Assembly (NCBI RefSeq): GCF_020520425.1
Contig: NC_079487.1
Span: 46,073,219-46,137,218, forward strand
DNA length: 64,000 bases
Reading direction: 5' to 3'
Source of the DNA: Spinacia oleracea
Taxonomy: Eukaryota > Streptophyta > Magnoliopsida > Caryophyllales > Amaranthaceae
Shown: positions 1-12,277 of the stretch, piece after piece
Layout: each line of letters opens with the position of its first letter
Position numbering within the stretch: position 1 is the stretch's first letter
Notes under the pieces: generated by a model
Databases searched by the model: none
What the model was told of the DNA's origin: nothing
The model's input: the letters and a program-made list of their open reading frames with translations, nothing else
Position numbers and translations under genes: made by a program

Positions 1-1855
1 AGCTGACGTGGCGCTCGGCCGCTGCCTGGGACTTCCTCGGCCCTGTTGTTGACTTGTCAGAGGACGACTCTCACGCTTCTGTGACGGTGCTTGTGGATGC
101 TATCTGTGGTGAGGGTGTGTCCGCGGAGCAGAGGGTGAGGCTCTTCCTCCTTGTCTTGGTTAGCAGAGTGATTGCCCCGAGTAGGAACAGTCAGGTGCAT
201 TTTAGCTTCTTGTCCGCTCTAAGGGACTTGAGAGTTGTTCCGAGTTATAACTGGGGTGGTTTGGCCTATAGCCACCTCTTGTATGAAATGGGGCGGGCCT
301 CCCGGACTGCACTGGGGAGTGACCCGAGCATGGATGCTCTGTGGAGCGTGCTGGAGGTATTCGAGACTCCTTGTATTTTGTACTTTGTTTTTGTATGATT
401 GTATCTTGAACTTGACTGATGTTTTGTTTGTTCCTTGAAAGATTTGGATCTATGAGCACTTTCCGACTTTGGCGCCGGAGCGTACTAGAGATGCGGCTTA
501 CCGTATGCTGCCTCTTGGATAGGAGCGGTGCGCGTTGGTGCTTCCTTGGCGGCTTCTCACAGAGCTTGGAGAGTTTTTCCTGCTGATAGGGTAATCTTTT
601 GTACTGTTTTGCTTTCTTGTATTTGTATTTGTATTGTTGCCTGAGTTGTCTGCTTTGTAGGTGGTATGGCGTCCTTTTGCCGATGCAGTTGTACCTGTCT
701 CGGTTGCTCGTGTCCAATTCCTGTCTGGGCGGCGGGTGAACAGTTCGCCCGACTATATGTGGAGGCTAGGGGCGAGGCTGTTTGCCGCTCTTGGAGGGAG
801 TTTGTACACAGGAAGGGGAGCTATGACGACTTCCTGAGGAGGCTGGCTCCACCCGTACGCTTCCTACTGCCGGTGTGGTTTTGAACCTTGTATTCTTGTA
901 TTCTTGCATTTTTGTATTGATTGAATGATTGTATGATTGCACGATTGTATGTAGGAGGAGGAGGTTGATCTTGAGGACATTCCTCATGCTGATAGGATCC
1001 TCCGCTATGAGAACTCAGACGGGGAAGAGGTGGTGGAGACCATTCCTTAGGCTTCTCCTCCGCACCGGAAATCATATGATGATGTACCCGAGCATTACGC
1101 CCCTTTAAGTACTGTTGCATTTTTTAAACTGTTTGTAACTTGTATTTGGAAATTGATCTTGAATTTTGTATGCAGGCGCCTCGGGTGAGAGTGCGTCGCT
1201 GGATGCTCTTGCTTTATTCTTGGAAAAGGCAGTGCGCCAAGCTGACCCGGAAGCTTTCTGTCCGGAACAGAGAGGTACCTCACTTGACTTTGAAACTTGT
1301 ATACTGGAAATTCCACCTTGGGAAATTGATTCTTTAAATTGTATTTTGTATAGGAGCGCCGTCGAGACCGTAGGGACTCTGTTGACAGGGAGCCTCAGGT
1401 GGAGACATCCTCGAGATAGGAGGGACCGAGCTTGGAGCTGGGACAGGGGTCCGGTGCTGGTGCTCATCAAGGCACTCTGATGTTGAGTGGGGAGCTTCCC
1501 CTTTTGTACATGTTGATCCCACCAGGCATTCACCTGGAGGTGCTAGCGGTTCACGGCCCTTTGTTCCTCCTTCCGGCTACTACTTCGGAGGAAGTGGTCC
1601 TCAGCCTAGGGGTGTAGGTTCATGGGCTTGCTACGCGGAGAGGGATAGGATGCGCCAGGCTCAGATGTATGGGTCGTATCCGTATATGTCGATGCCGCCG
1701 CCGTATCAGTATTCCTCTCCTCAGCAGGGAGTTCATCCTACCACTGGCACACTTCGTATCTCAGAGCAGGATCCTAGTACCCCCTGGGACAGAGCTGGAT
1801 CAGGAGCTGGAGCGCCTTAGGAGGAGTAACAGGGACAAGGGGCATGTGGTTGACA
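1..1855 (+). pseudogene. Plant-mobile-domain (PMD) accessory gene of the Tat-like element, 5' part, frameshifted
   Basis: Exons read on the plus strand, antisense to the pol of the surrounding gypsy element H. The first exon (to about 356) encodes WGGLAYSHLLYEMGRASR, typical of the plant mobile domain (MAIN/MAIL family), and ends at a GT donor. After an intron (357-441) comes IWIYEHFPTLAPERTRDAAY, the next conserved PMD block. A frameshift near 520 is needed to read on to SHRAWRVFPADR, which splices at 661 to VVWRPFADAVVP. More frameshifts occur near 720 and 1800. The tail has a Pro/Tyr/Gln-rich stretch and a charged LDQELERLRRSNRDKGHVVD helix. The gene is cut at 1855 by copia element A and finishes at 12303. 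The 5' end lies outside the window. PMD ORFs carried by Tat-type gypsy elements are known. The domain call is by motif; the exact exon ends are inferred. Confidence 0.62.
1851..1855. repeat. Left target-site duplication of element A (TGACA)
   Basis: TGACA directly precedes the LTR start TGTAAGG and recurs at 12273-12277 directly after the other LTR end. A 5-bp duplication is the standard footprint of LTR retrotransposon integration. Confidence 0.92.
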
Positions 1856-3224
1856 TGTAAGGTTATGATACATATGACAATTCATAAATCATGCGGAAAC
1901 AACCATTAAGCCAGGAATACATATTATTTACACATAATCATTTAGCATAGTTTAGATGCATACTCTTTGTTGCGTGCCTTCCCTAGCTGCGCCCGAACCG
2001 AACAAGAACAAGTCTTTAGGACTCCAAGTGTCGTCCCTCCGTAGATAGTCCACAGCACGTCCGGATCCGCCTTAAGATTGACCAACTAGAATCGCCCTTA
2101 AGGTACTATTATTTTCGGCACTTTATAGGCAAATGTGTGACTGAATTTTTCTCTCAAAACTCACTTTGAATACTTGAAAAACTCGTTATAAATTGTGAAC
2201 CCAGGCCATATATTTATAGGGGTATGGAAAGAGAATTGGAATCCTACTAGGATACGAATTAATTAAATTAGAATCCTAGTGGAACTCTTATTTAATTAAT
2301 TTATCTTTTAGGATTAGGAATTTAATCATTAAACGAATTCTATACGCTTTAGGATTCGAGTAACACACTTCGAGTAATACGCTAGCACCGCACGCAGGCC
2401 TTGCGGCCCACGCACAGCGCCAACCCACTCGACGCAGCCCCGCGCGCGCGCCCAAGCTTCGGTTGGGCCTGGCTTTTGCGCTGGGCCTGGTCGCATGCTT
2501 GGCGTGTGGTTGTTGCGCTTGGCTTGCTGGGCGATGACCCGGCTTCGTGCTGGGCCTTCGTCTGGCAGGCCTTGTCCGATGCTAATTCGTACGATGCGCT
2601 TCCGATTAAATTCTCGATTCCGGAATTCATTTTCGATACGAACAATATTTAATATTTCCGATTCCGGAATTAATTTCCGTTTCGAACAAATATTTAATAT
2701 TTCCGTTTCCGGAACTATATTCCGATTCCGATAATATTTCCGATTCTCACAATATTTCCGTTTCCGGCAATATTTCCGATTCCGGCAATATTTCCATTTC
2801 CGATAATATTTTCCGATACGTACCATGTTTCCGTTTCCGGCAACATCTACGACTTGGATAATATTTATATTTCCGATACGATCCATATTTCCGTTTCCGG
2901 CAATATCATCGTTTCCGGAGTATTCATTTCTTGCCTGTGACGATCTCAGCTCCCACTGAAACCAAGATCCGTCGATTCCGAATATCCATAGTTGGAGTAT
3001 TTAATGCCATTAAATACTTGATCCGTTTACGTACTATTTGTGTGACCCTACGGGTTCAGTCAAGAGTAAGCTGTGGATTAATTCCACTTGAACTGAAGCG
3101 GCCTCTAGCTAGGCATTCAGCTCACTTGATCTCACTGAATTATTAACTTGTTAATTAATACTGAACCGCATTTATTAGACTTAACATTGAATGCATACTT
3201 GGACCAAGGGCATTATTTCCTTCA
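1856..3224 (-). repeat. 3' LTR of copia element A
   Basis: 1369 bp beginning TGTAAGGTTATGATAC and ending TTATTTCCTTCA (plus strand). Read on minus: U3 with a run of CGGAAATATT-type repeats (2605-2925), then a GC-rich block (2380-2580), then a TATAAATA box (complement of 2211-2218), then a conserved R/U5 block with GGCGGATCCGGACGTGC. The same order is found in the LTRs of C and D. Confidence 0.92.
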
Positions 3225-4085
3225 GTCTCCCACTTGTCCTTAGGGACAAGTGTGCATTTCCTAATTCCTTTGTCGCTCGATGCTTGCTCTTGAACATAAG
3301 GTAAGAGTTGTCATCCTTATTATGTCCAGAGGTGTTCCTCGGTTTCAGAGTTCAACTGATCAAATAAACAGATAACCATAGCCTATGATTCATCCGAGCA
3401 CGGCCATGCATTTCACAGTTTCTAGCTCTCCGAGTGGCCTTGTACAACTTTTAAGCATCTCATCCCGATTTATGGGAGGACAATCCCAATCTTGCGATCT
3501 TGAGATTAGACTTCGTTTGATAGGTGATTACCTGAGCGTTGCCTTTATAGCCTCCTTTTACGGTGCGACGGTTGGTCAACGTCAAAGTAACCAGTTCTCA
3601 AACGAGTAATCTCAAATCACTCAGGTATTGAGGATTTAGTGTCTAATCATTTTAATGAAATTTACTTATGACAGATTTTCATCTCTTACAGTAAAGTTTC
3701 ATAGGTCTTGTCCGATACTAGTCTTCCCAAAGTAAGTATCTATGCAAATGATTATGACATTGCCATGTCCACATAGTTCAAGAAACAGAACTACTAGTCA
3801 TCTTGCATTCTAATCGTCTAACGTTTTCTATGCGTCCAGTTTTATAGAAAACTCCGACTAGGGACCATTTTCAACCTTTGACATTCAAGTTCACTTGATA
3901 GAGATTTCTTAGTCACAGGACTGGTCCTGACAGTCTATCTTGAATATATCGTCAAATTGAAGGGACTCATCATTTAATACTAAACCAAGATTAAATGGAA
4001 TATGAAAATTCATTTCATATATGATAAATGTTCAACCCCAATGTTTTACAACCATGGGCCTCGAACCCATCTTTAAAACATTTCA
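3225..4085 (-). other. Element A polypurine tract and 3' untranslated region
   Basis: Immediately inside the LTR the minus strand reads GGACAAGTGGGAGAC, a polypurine tract for plus-strand priming. The next 850 bases match the region at 48642-49506 in element C almost base for base and contain no sense coding frame. A 74-codon antisense frame here (3385-3609) is a by-product of that conservation. Confidence 0.7.
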
Positions 4086-7000
4086 TGGAATTCAAAGCTA
4101 TGCTTGATTTCCAGTGCTACAATGTGAGTGTTGCTTTCTCACTTGTTGCATAGGTTTAGTTATCATGCTTTGCCAATCTTAATATCTTTTTCATCGAATG
4201 ATATTCGAGATAGGATGATAAGATCTTTTGAGTTTGTTTATTATGTGATCTAGTCTTTCTTACTTCGATAGTGGTTCTACGCATTTTGCAATGAAGAGCC
4301 ATCAAGTTAGCAGACATGTGATCCACCCAAGTTCAATGAAGAACTCATTAATATAAACAACTCTGTTTTATTGCTTCTTAGGCAATAAGTACTTTTACTT
4401 CAACTGTTTAGGTTGCTAGTGATGCTTTGTTTGGATTTACTTATCCAAGCAGTTCACAGACATGTGGAAGACTTTCCAGCTGTATCTTAGAACATAGAAA
4501 TTAATATTTTAATTTCCCACGCAACAACTCATGGTCTCCAACCCATGTTGCCATTTTCAAAACACGATGCTCTATAGCTCGTCCTTGCCAATGGTTAACT
4601 CCAAGGGAATCTTGCTTGATCCTTTGCCAGTGTTTTATGCGTGTAGCATCAATATTTAGCATATCTTTATTTCCTTGAATCAGGAACTATTCCTATGTAC
4701 CTTTTAAGTACCATAAGTTTTTCTTGATCTCAATCTAGTTGATCTTTACTTAGATCAATAGAGACTGGTATTATATCATACATGATAAATTCTCATATGA
4801 TACGTTTTTGGCGATCCTCATATTATATCATACATGATAAATTCTTTTGCAGAATAATTCCCAATTGAATTCTATTCATGTAACTTTAGCTTATCTAGTT
4901 TCAGAAGATACTAAATCCAGCTAAATTCTTTGACATATAATATAGGTTAAGAATCTTATTTAGATCCTTTGATGTTTAACTTAGTAAATGCTTATACATA
5001 GTTCAAACATCCTTTACTTAGATTTATTCACATGGGTCGAATATCTCCAATGGAGTCTTTCGTGTTTGATTTAGTAAATGCCATTACTTAATCCAAAACA
5101 TTAATATAAGATCTTTGTAAATAGATCTTAATACCCAGTATGTACTAAGTTTCGCCTTGGTCCATCATTGATGAATAATTTCAAATCTAAGTCATTAGCA
5201 TTTGAATGTTATTTCACAATAGAGAGATATGTGTGTAATACACATAGGACCAATTAAGTTTTAAGTACTCCCACTAAACTTCTTATATATCTATAAGAAT
5301 CATGTATATTTTATGAAACTAAAATACTTATTAGCTTCATTAAAATATAATTCCAATTCCCAATTGCTAGCGTAAATCTGTACTTAGACTTTATAAGCTA
5401 GCTTTCTCTTTCAAGCATTTATTTGGATCCACAAATCCTATGACATACCATGTACATAGTTTATTCCAACATTTGATTGAGGAATACGTTTTGTCATCCA
5501 ATTGCTATATGTACCAATATGCAACCACTGCTTGAATTATAGACTTGAGCATTACGATTATGCATGAGGTTTCAACACAATTCACACCATGAATTTGCTT
5601 GTAACCTTTAGCAACTAATCTAGCTTTGTGTGTGAACATAATTCCATGTTTGATGGTTTTTATCCTTAAAACAAACTTGCAACCAATAGGTGTGAAACTA
5701 TTCTTGCAAATCAACAAAATTTCAATTTTGTCATCAAAACATTGAGTATGTTTTATGGCCTTTAACCATCTAAAACATTTGAGTCTATATATGGCCTCTA
5801 ACCATTTTAGGGAATCTGGGTTTCGTCATAGCTTTCTTACAAGTCACAAACTCATTAATCTACATGATAATAGTTTGACTGCAAGTTGTAGGTTTCTTCA
5901 CTATCTAATAGAAGAATTGCATAGTTTCAGTGACCTGAACTCCATGTTTCTTCACTATCTAATAGAAGAATCTCATAGTTTCAGTGACTTGAACTCTATG
6001 CCTACTAGGGTATAGAACATCAAACAATAGAATATCAATAGCCACTTGAAAGTCCTTTGAATATTCTGTTCTCCTTGAAGCACTTGTAAAGTCCTCTAAG
6101 AGATGTCTATTCTTTAAAGCCACTTCTAAAGCCCTTAAAGAATAAGTTCGGATTTTCTGAAGCACTTCGAAAAGCCTCCGGAATGTCCGTTTATGTTTGT
6201 TGTTCGCCTCGAAGACTTTCGAGGTCTATTTTCTCCCACTTGTCATTTTGGAAACGAATCTCCAAAAGGACATTATTTCGAGCAAACAAACATTATGTTC
6301 TCAAAAATTCGTGGTAGAAACAATACCCTTGTGTCTCATTTGAATAAATCACAATGAAACATATATCTATACTTGGGCCTTAGTTTGTCGAATGACAAAC
6401 ATTAAGCTCCCACTGAGTTTTGCAACTCTCTAGATATATTTTATGAAAAGATATTTTGAAATTACTTTTCAATAGCTTTGACGAATTTGGTTTAGTTTGG
6501 TGGTAGTTGAGCATTTTGTTTTAGAAATTATAGGAAAAGTATTTATGATTCATCATTAATCGAATCAAGTACTAATTGACTTCGATTATTCCAAATAAGA
6601 TATGCCATATCTTATGGACCTAGATTGTGAAATTACAACACACAATCATTGATGATCATATTTGGTCTCAAGTAATCATCAACATGATCTAACCTAGATC
6701 TTTATGATTTCTTGCCAAGTGGATTTTATACTTCTGAATCTTTGAACTAGCCAAACAGATTCAACTTATATCACATTTGAGTAAATAAACCTATATTCAC
6801 TCAAATCCATGTGAAATAATAAAGTCATAAAATCTTTCTTTAGCTTTGAACTCTATTGTCTAGGCGTTCTAACAATAGTTCATATCTTTTGTTACTTTCA
6901 ACAAGTAAGACTAGTTGTCTTAAAATGATCTAGAAATCAATCAACTTTCAAAAGTCCATCAAAATAGAGCTTATGAATGTTAACTTGTTGATATGGTCTA

Positions 7001-7980
7001 AGCAACAATGCCAAAGATTAGTGGAACTCAAATCAAGGGGTTGATTTGAACCTAGTAAAGTTCTTTAAAGAGTTGTTTGTTTTAATCAAGCATATTGACT
7101 CAACCTGTAATTGACCATTTCATTCAAATAAACAAACAAACATTGTTTTTGTTTTTCTTGAATGTGAGTCTTTCTGTGTTTGAAGCAGAAATTTAGGTAT
7201 GCTGATTATGGAACAAAATAGCCATTAAGTTCCAGCCTTTGAAAGGACTTAAAACAAACTTAGATGACCCTACAATTAATGTAGCAATGCCATATATGCT
7301 TCATTTCCCACTTGTAGGTCATTAGTGTATCCTAGCTTCCATTTTTTGAGTTATTACCGAAGTAAGAACCTCAAGCGGTATATGATACCAAGGAAGTTTG
7401 ATTGCTAGGTCACTTCTCTTTAAACATAAACTTATAGGTAGAAACGGAATCGTAAATTCCTTTCATTTGTTCCTCGTTTTCCTATTTCTTGTACCCTTTC
7501 TTATAGTCTTAAGAATTGAATTCTTTAGTGTTGACTTTTATACTTTGTTAGACATGTCCAATGTCACCCCAACAAGGTTCTTACCATTTAATTTATGTTG
7601 AATATAAAGTTTCAACTAGGTGATCTTACCAGAAGCTTCTAAAGCTCTCTAAGCATCGATCTATTCGAATGTCTAGGGACTAGACTCATTCGAGAATTAA
7701 ATGGACAAAGATATTAGGTTGTTAACCATTGGTAAAGCTGAGCGTATTAAACTCAATGCTTTATATTCTCAAAACTACAGTGTATTTTGAATTCACAAGC
7801 ACCAATTGGTTTGCCATTCGACTTTGATGTTCGAAAACAACCATAAAAGTCGCTATAAGAAACGTACATTTTAAATTTCTCACTTTCTCTCATTTCCGTG
7901 AATCGTTCTTGGATTCATTACCAATCGAGGAAATTTACTGTTACCTTTCTAAAAGGATTTACTGCAGTGCAAGATATTTA
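4086..7980 (-). pseudogene. Decayed copia gag-pol of element A
   Basis: AT-rich sequence with scattered, recognisable copies of copia pol DNA. Near 4090-4180 it resembles the RNase H end of element C. Near 6205-6310 it resembles the integrase/RT linker of B and C (the stretch around TTTTCTCCCACTTGTCATTTTGG). Near 5505-5717 it encodes part of the reverse transcriptase. Stops and indels break every frame, and no sense ORF exceeds about 70 codons. No gag or zinc knuckle can be read. It makes no protein. Confidence 0.7.
5505..5717 (-). pseudogene. Reverse transcriptase remnant of element A
   Basis: A 70-codon fragment with the copia RT signature ARLVAKGYKQIHGVNCVETS followed by VMLKSIIQAVVAYW. 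This corresponds to the ARLVAKGYxQxxGxDYxETF...LKSIR segment at the start of the RT domain. In intact relatives in this window the Cys-Val of NCVETS is Asp-Tyr, so conserved residues are lost. Frames on both sides are broken. Confidence 0.75.
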
Positions 7981-10766
7981 ATTATAAACAATAATTAAAA
8001 CATACATTGAAGCATGCAAAGTCTAAACATTTATCATGAGTAATAACTTGAAAATTAAAGCAATCATGCAATTTCAACAAGTTATTAGCATTTTATTCGA
8101 ATTTATTGTTCCGGCAGGTGTGAATAAAATGATTCCAAGATCCTAAAATCATTGAAGAATTAAGCACAGTTTGTCGACTTAATCCTAAAACATCTTAGGT
8201 AAGCAAAAGCCTTTTGCTAATAGTCTAGAAACTATTCTTGGTTGATAGGTACGTCTAAGAACTTATTAGGTAAACCTATCGATTTTGCCACGACATAAAA
8301 GGACTCCTTACTTATATCGTTGAGTTTCACCAAAACTAACATGTACTCACAATTATTTGTGTACCTTGCCCCTTTAGGACCAATAAGTAACACCTCGCTG
8401 AGCGAAAACTATTACTAGATTGATGTAAAGGATATCCAAGCAAGTGTATATTTTGGCATGGCACCTTTTAACTCAATTTTTAAGTTTGGTACCTAAGGCT
8501 CTTACTATGTTGGTTAGATTTTAAGTGAACTAAAATCCTTAATCATGCAACATAATCAAGCTTTTGATCTCATGCATTTTAAGACATATTTAAAAGCAAT
8601 AAATAACTTAAAACATGCATAAGATAAATGTGATCTAGTATGGCCCGACTTCATCTTGAAGCTTCAACTTCAAAGTCCGTCTCGAAAATCTCCGTGGGAG
8701 GCACCATTTTCTTCAAATAGGATAAGCTATAATTAAAACTAATTACAACTATTTGATGGTACGCAGACCATATTTGAATTGAAAAACGACTTTGGTACTT
8801 TAGACCAATTACATTCAAATTAATGGTACGCAGACCATATTTTCTATCCTATTTGGGCCATACTAGTCACTTCATAACCTGCAAAATAGTACATATACAA
8901 TATATACCATTCACCCATTCATTATCATGAATGGCCCACATAGTTGGTTAGTAAAACACATTATGCATCACGTAAACATTTGCAGCAATTAATCAAGGGC
9001 ACCAATAATCTACCAATCATTCAGTCCTTATTAATTCTAATCAAGTTGTTTTAACCTTAAGGATTTGTAGACCTAATCAAGAGTTTATGACTAAAAGCGC
9101 TCCCACTTAAACCAATAAATTCATATGCTTTACTAATTTTAAACATAAAAATGTATTTCTAGTCTAACCGGAAACATACAAATTTAATTAAAATTTAAAG
9201 CTTATATAAATTTATAATTGAATCCAAAAAGTTTAATTTAATTTCAGTCGTATTTAAATTAATTCATGATTTTAATTTTAGTAAAATAATTAGAATAAAT
9301 AAAATTTATTATAATTATAATATTCAAAATTAAAATCCAAGAAAATAATTTAAATTATTAATTTTAAAATTAATTAAAATTACGTAAACTGAAAATTTCA
9401 AATTAAAATTTCAAAACGAATTAATCGCAACGCAAACACCCTACGCATCACACGCCCATGGGCCACACGCACACATCCATCGCTGGCCCTGTGCGCGCAG
9501 CCCATGCGCTGCGTCGCATCGCTGCTGCTACTTTCCTTCGCAAGGCCTCATGCGAGCTGGTGCTCGCTGCGCGCGCGCCAGCGCTTGATGCACGCGAGCC
9601 ATTGCTCGCTGCGCTCGCTCGCCAGCGCTCGTTGTGCGCGCTCGCCAGCGCTCGCTGCATGCGAGCCAGCGCTCGCTGTGCGCGCTCGCCAGCGCTCGCT
9701 GCGCGCGCTTGCCAGCGCTCGATGCTGCGAGCCATCGCTCGCTATGCGAGGCATCGACGCTGGGCGGAGCAATCGTGGCACGCGAGCTTGCGCTCGCTGC
9801 GCGCGAGGCTCCGCACGCTTTGCGCGAGGCAGTGCGCGCTGTGGCGCAGCTCGCTTGCTGCCCACACGCGACTACCGTGCCTTGCCTTCGCCCATGCCCA
9901 TTCGTCCATTGCTCATAGCCCACGACACAAGGCAGGGCTGCTGCCTTGTGCTCGTGCACCATGGCCTTGCTCATTGCATTCGTGCCGCATGGGCGACGAG
10001 CTCCCTTGCTCGTCGTCACATGCCGGCACTATACAACACCCCTTAAGGGTAACACGTAGCGTCCATTGCTTTGTGCGTGCAAGTTATATGAACGAATCGC
10101 ATAAAATTTAAAAAATTTATATTTAAAATTAATGACAAATTAATAAATAATATTAATTTCATAATTTTAGGGCGAAAAAATCGAAAATTTATTATTCAAT
10201 TGATTTCTGATTAACATGGATTCAAGTCTAGGTCATAAAAATTTAAAATTTATCATAAATTTACAATTTTTATGGTGGTTTTTAATCATAGGTATCTAAT
10301 TAAATTATAAATAATTATGAAAATCAAATTAATTCTAAATTATTCTAATTTTCAACAAATTAATCATAATTACAAATTAGATTGCATAATTAACAAGGCT
10401 AGGCATTCAAACTTGTTAAACATATACAGTAGGTCAATCAAAAATTCAAGATTTATCAACAAGAATCGCAAATATTTAATTTAACATCTTAAATTTACGA
10501 AATTTTGCATTCGAAAAACTAAAACCTCCGAAAAGTCATAGTTAGGCTTCGAGTTTGAGAATGCCTTTTACATGCGGAATTGACACAAAAATCACTCGAT
10601 TTGGATGAGTAACGAAGAAACTGCCGAAAAACTGCGTACGTATAATTAAATAAACGCAATTTGCAATTAATTAACAATTACGAAAATTAATCACCCCTTT
10701 TAATTCTTGCAAATTTGTAATATTTAACCATGTTCATGCAATTTAGATTATGAAAATAATAAGAGG
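7981..10766 (-). other. Leader (5' untranslated region) of element A
   Basis: About 2.8 kb between the decayed gag and the primer site, matching the leaders of C (53469-56029), B (46432-47312) and, inverted, D. Shared landmarks are GGCAGGTGTGAATAAAATGATTCC near 8116, a GGTACGCAGACCATATTT motif used twice (8759 and 8824), AT-rich DNA at 9180-9430 and 10090-10740, and the GC-rich block at 9440-10060. I see no coding potential; long frames in the GC-rich block are compositional. Confidence 0.72.
9440..10060. repeat. GC-rich low-complexity tandem block in the leader of element A
   Basis: A sharply bounded GC-rich island in AT-rich DNA. It is built from permutations of GCTCGC, CAGCGCTCGCTGCGCGC and GCGCGAGC, with many short inverted copies (GCGAGC/GCTCGC). 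It ends in CCCCTTAAGGGTAACACGTAG, a small palindrome conserved in C and D. Frames are open on both strands only because stops are rare at this composition; the translations are Ala/Arg/Ser repeats of no known family. Confidence 0.8.
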
Positions 10767-10779
10767 CTCGTGATACCAC
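10767..10779 (-). promoter_or_regulatory. Primer binding site of element A, initiator tRNA-Met type with an extra base
   Basis: The minus strand reads GTGGTATCACGAGCC directly after the LTR end. The standard plant copia site, complementary to initiator tRNA-Met, is TGGTATCAGAGCC, as seen in element D. Here one extra C follows TGGTATCA. The same variant occurs in C at 56031-56045. Confidence 0.78.
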
Positions 10780-10902
10780 TGTAAGGTTATGATACATATG
10801 ACAATTCATAAATCATGCGGAAACAACCATTAAGCCAGGAATACATATTATTTACACATAATCATTTAGCATAGTTTAGATGCATACACTTTGTAGCTGA
10901 TG
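10780..10902 (-). repeat. Extra partial LTR head next to the 5' LTR of A
   Basis: 118 bases repeat the outer end of the left LTR (TGTAAGGTTATGATACATATG to CACTTTGTAGC), followed by TGATG. Then a complete second LTR begins at 10903 (TGTTAGGTTATGATACTTATG). The left LTR resembles this partial head more than the head of the full copy. This looks like strand transfer in reverse transcription or recombination between related LTRs. Confidence 0.82.
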
Positions 10903-12272
10903 TGTTAGGTTATGATACTTATGAATAAACATAAATCATGCGGAAAAACCATAATGCTAGGAAACATATTATTTACACATAATCATATAGCATAATTTAG
11001 ATGCATACACTTTGTAGCGTGCCCTCCCTAGCTGCGCCCGAACCGAACAAGAACAAGTCTTTAGGACTCCAAGTGTCGTCCCTCCGTAGATAGTCCACAG
11101 CACGTCCGGATCCGCCTTAAGATTGACCAACTAGAATCGCCCTTAAGGTACTATTATTTTCGGCACTTTATAGGCAAATGTGTGACTGAATTTTTCTCTC
11201 AAAACACACTTTGAATACTTGAAAAACTCGTTATAAATTGTGAACCCAGGCCACATATTTATAGGGGTATGGAAAGAGAATTGGAATCCTACTAGGATAC
11301 GAATTAATTAAATTAGAATCCTAGTGGAACTCTTATTTAATTAATTTATCTTTTAGGATTAGGAATTTAATCATTAAACGAATTCTATACGCTTTAGGAT
11401 TCGAGTAACACACTTCGAGTAATACGCTAGCACCGCACGCAGGCCTTGCGGCCCACGCACAGCGCCAGCCCACTCGACGCAGCCCCGCGCGCGCGCCCAA
11501 GCTTCGGTTGGGCCTGGCTTTTGCGCTGGGCCTGGTCGCATGCTTGGCGTGTGGTTGTTGCGCTTGGCTTGCTGGGCGATGACCCGGCTTCGTGCTGGGC
11601 CTTCGTCTGGCAGGCCTTGTCCGATGCTAATTCGTACGATGCGCTTCCGATTAAATTCTCGATTCCGGAATTCATTTCCGATACGAACAATATTTAATAT
11701 TTCCGATTCCGGAATTAATTTCCGTTTCGAACAAATATTTAATATTTCCGTTTCCGGAACTATTTTCCGATTCCGATAATATTTCCGATTCTGACAATAT
11801 TTCCGTTTCCGGCAATATTTCCGATTCCGGCAATATTTCCATTTCCGATAATATTTTCCGATAAGTACCATGTTTCCGTTTCCGGCAACATATACGACTT
11901 GGATAATATTTATATTTCCGATACGATCCATATTTCCGTTTCCGGCAATATCATCGTTTCCGGAGTATTCATTTCTTGCCTGTGACGATCTCAGCTCCCA
12001 CTGAAACCAAGATCCGTCGATTCCGAATATCCATAGTTGGAGTATTTAATGCCATTAAATACTTGATCTGTTTACGACTATTTGTGTGACCCTACGGGTT
12101 CAGTCAAGAGTAAGCTGTGGATTAATTCCACTTGAACTGAAGCGGCCTCTAGCTAGGCATTCAGCTCACTTGATCTCATTGAATTATTAACTTGTTAATT
12201 AATTAATACTGAACCGCATTTCTTAGACTTAACATTGAATGCATACTTGGACCAAGGGCATTATTTCCTTCA
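10903..12272 (-). repeat. 5' LTR of copia element A
   Basis: 1370 bp, matching the left LTR in length and nearly in sequence, ending TTATTTCCTTCA before the duplicated TGACA. Differences seen by eye are about a dozen substitutions, a 1-bp deletion and a 4-bp TTAA expansion near 12200, besides the more diverged first 120 bases. The TATAAATA box and GC-rich block are preserved. Confidence 0.9.
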
Positions 12273-12277
12273 TGACA
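12273..12277. repeat. Right target-site duplication of element A (TGACA)
   Basis: Second copy of TGACA, directly after the LTR end CA at 12272. Confidence 0.92.

Larger units (their letters stand above)
1856..12272 (-). mobile_element. Ty1/copia LTR retrotransposon A (non-autonomous), complete insertion
   Basis: A complete 10.4-kb insertion bounded by LTRs that start TGTAAGG/TGTTAGG and end TTCCTTCA on this strand, with a perfect TGACA duplication. The tRNA-type primer site next to the right LTR and the purine tract next to the left LTR place its sense strand on minus. The interior keeps a 3' untranslated region and a leader closely similar to element C, but about 3.9 kb between them is decayed pol with no long ORF. 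About a dozen substitutions separate the LTRs in roughly 1.3 kb by eye, so the insertion is fairly recent. It must therefore have been mobilised by enzymes of a relative such as C (inference). Confidence 0.9.

Noticed and set aside
202..717. 171-codon minus-strand frame over the PMD gene
   Set aside because: It is the shadow of plus-strand exons and introns; it is Lys/Arg/Gln-rich with no domain, while the plus strand has clear PMD motifs and splice sites.
3385..3609. 74-codon plus-strand frame, also at 48803-49027 with two residue changes
   Set aside because: It lies antisense in the conserved 3' region of elements A and C. With so few nucleotide differences the conservation carries no evidence of protein selection, and there is no domain.
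9458..10111. 217- and 180-codon frames with Ala/Arg/Ser repeats (plus strand) and similar minus-strand frames
   Set aside because: They cross a GC-rich tandem block open in several frames on both strands; composition alone explains them and the block varies between sister elements.
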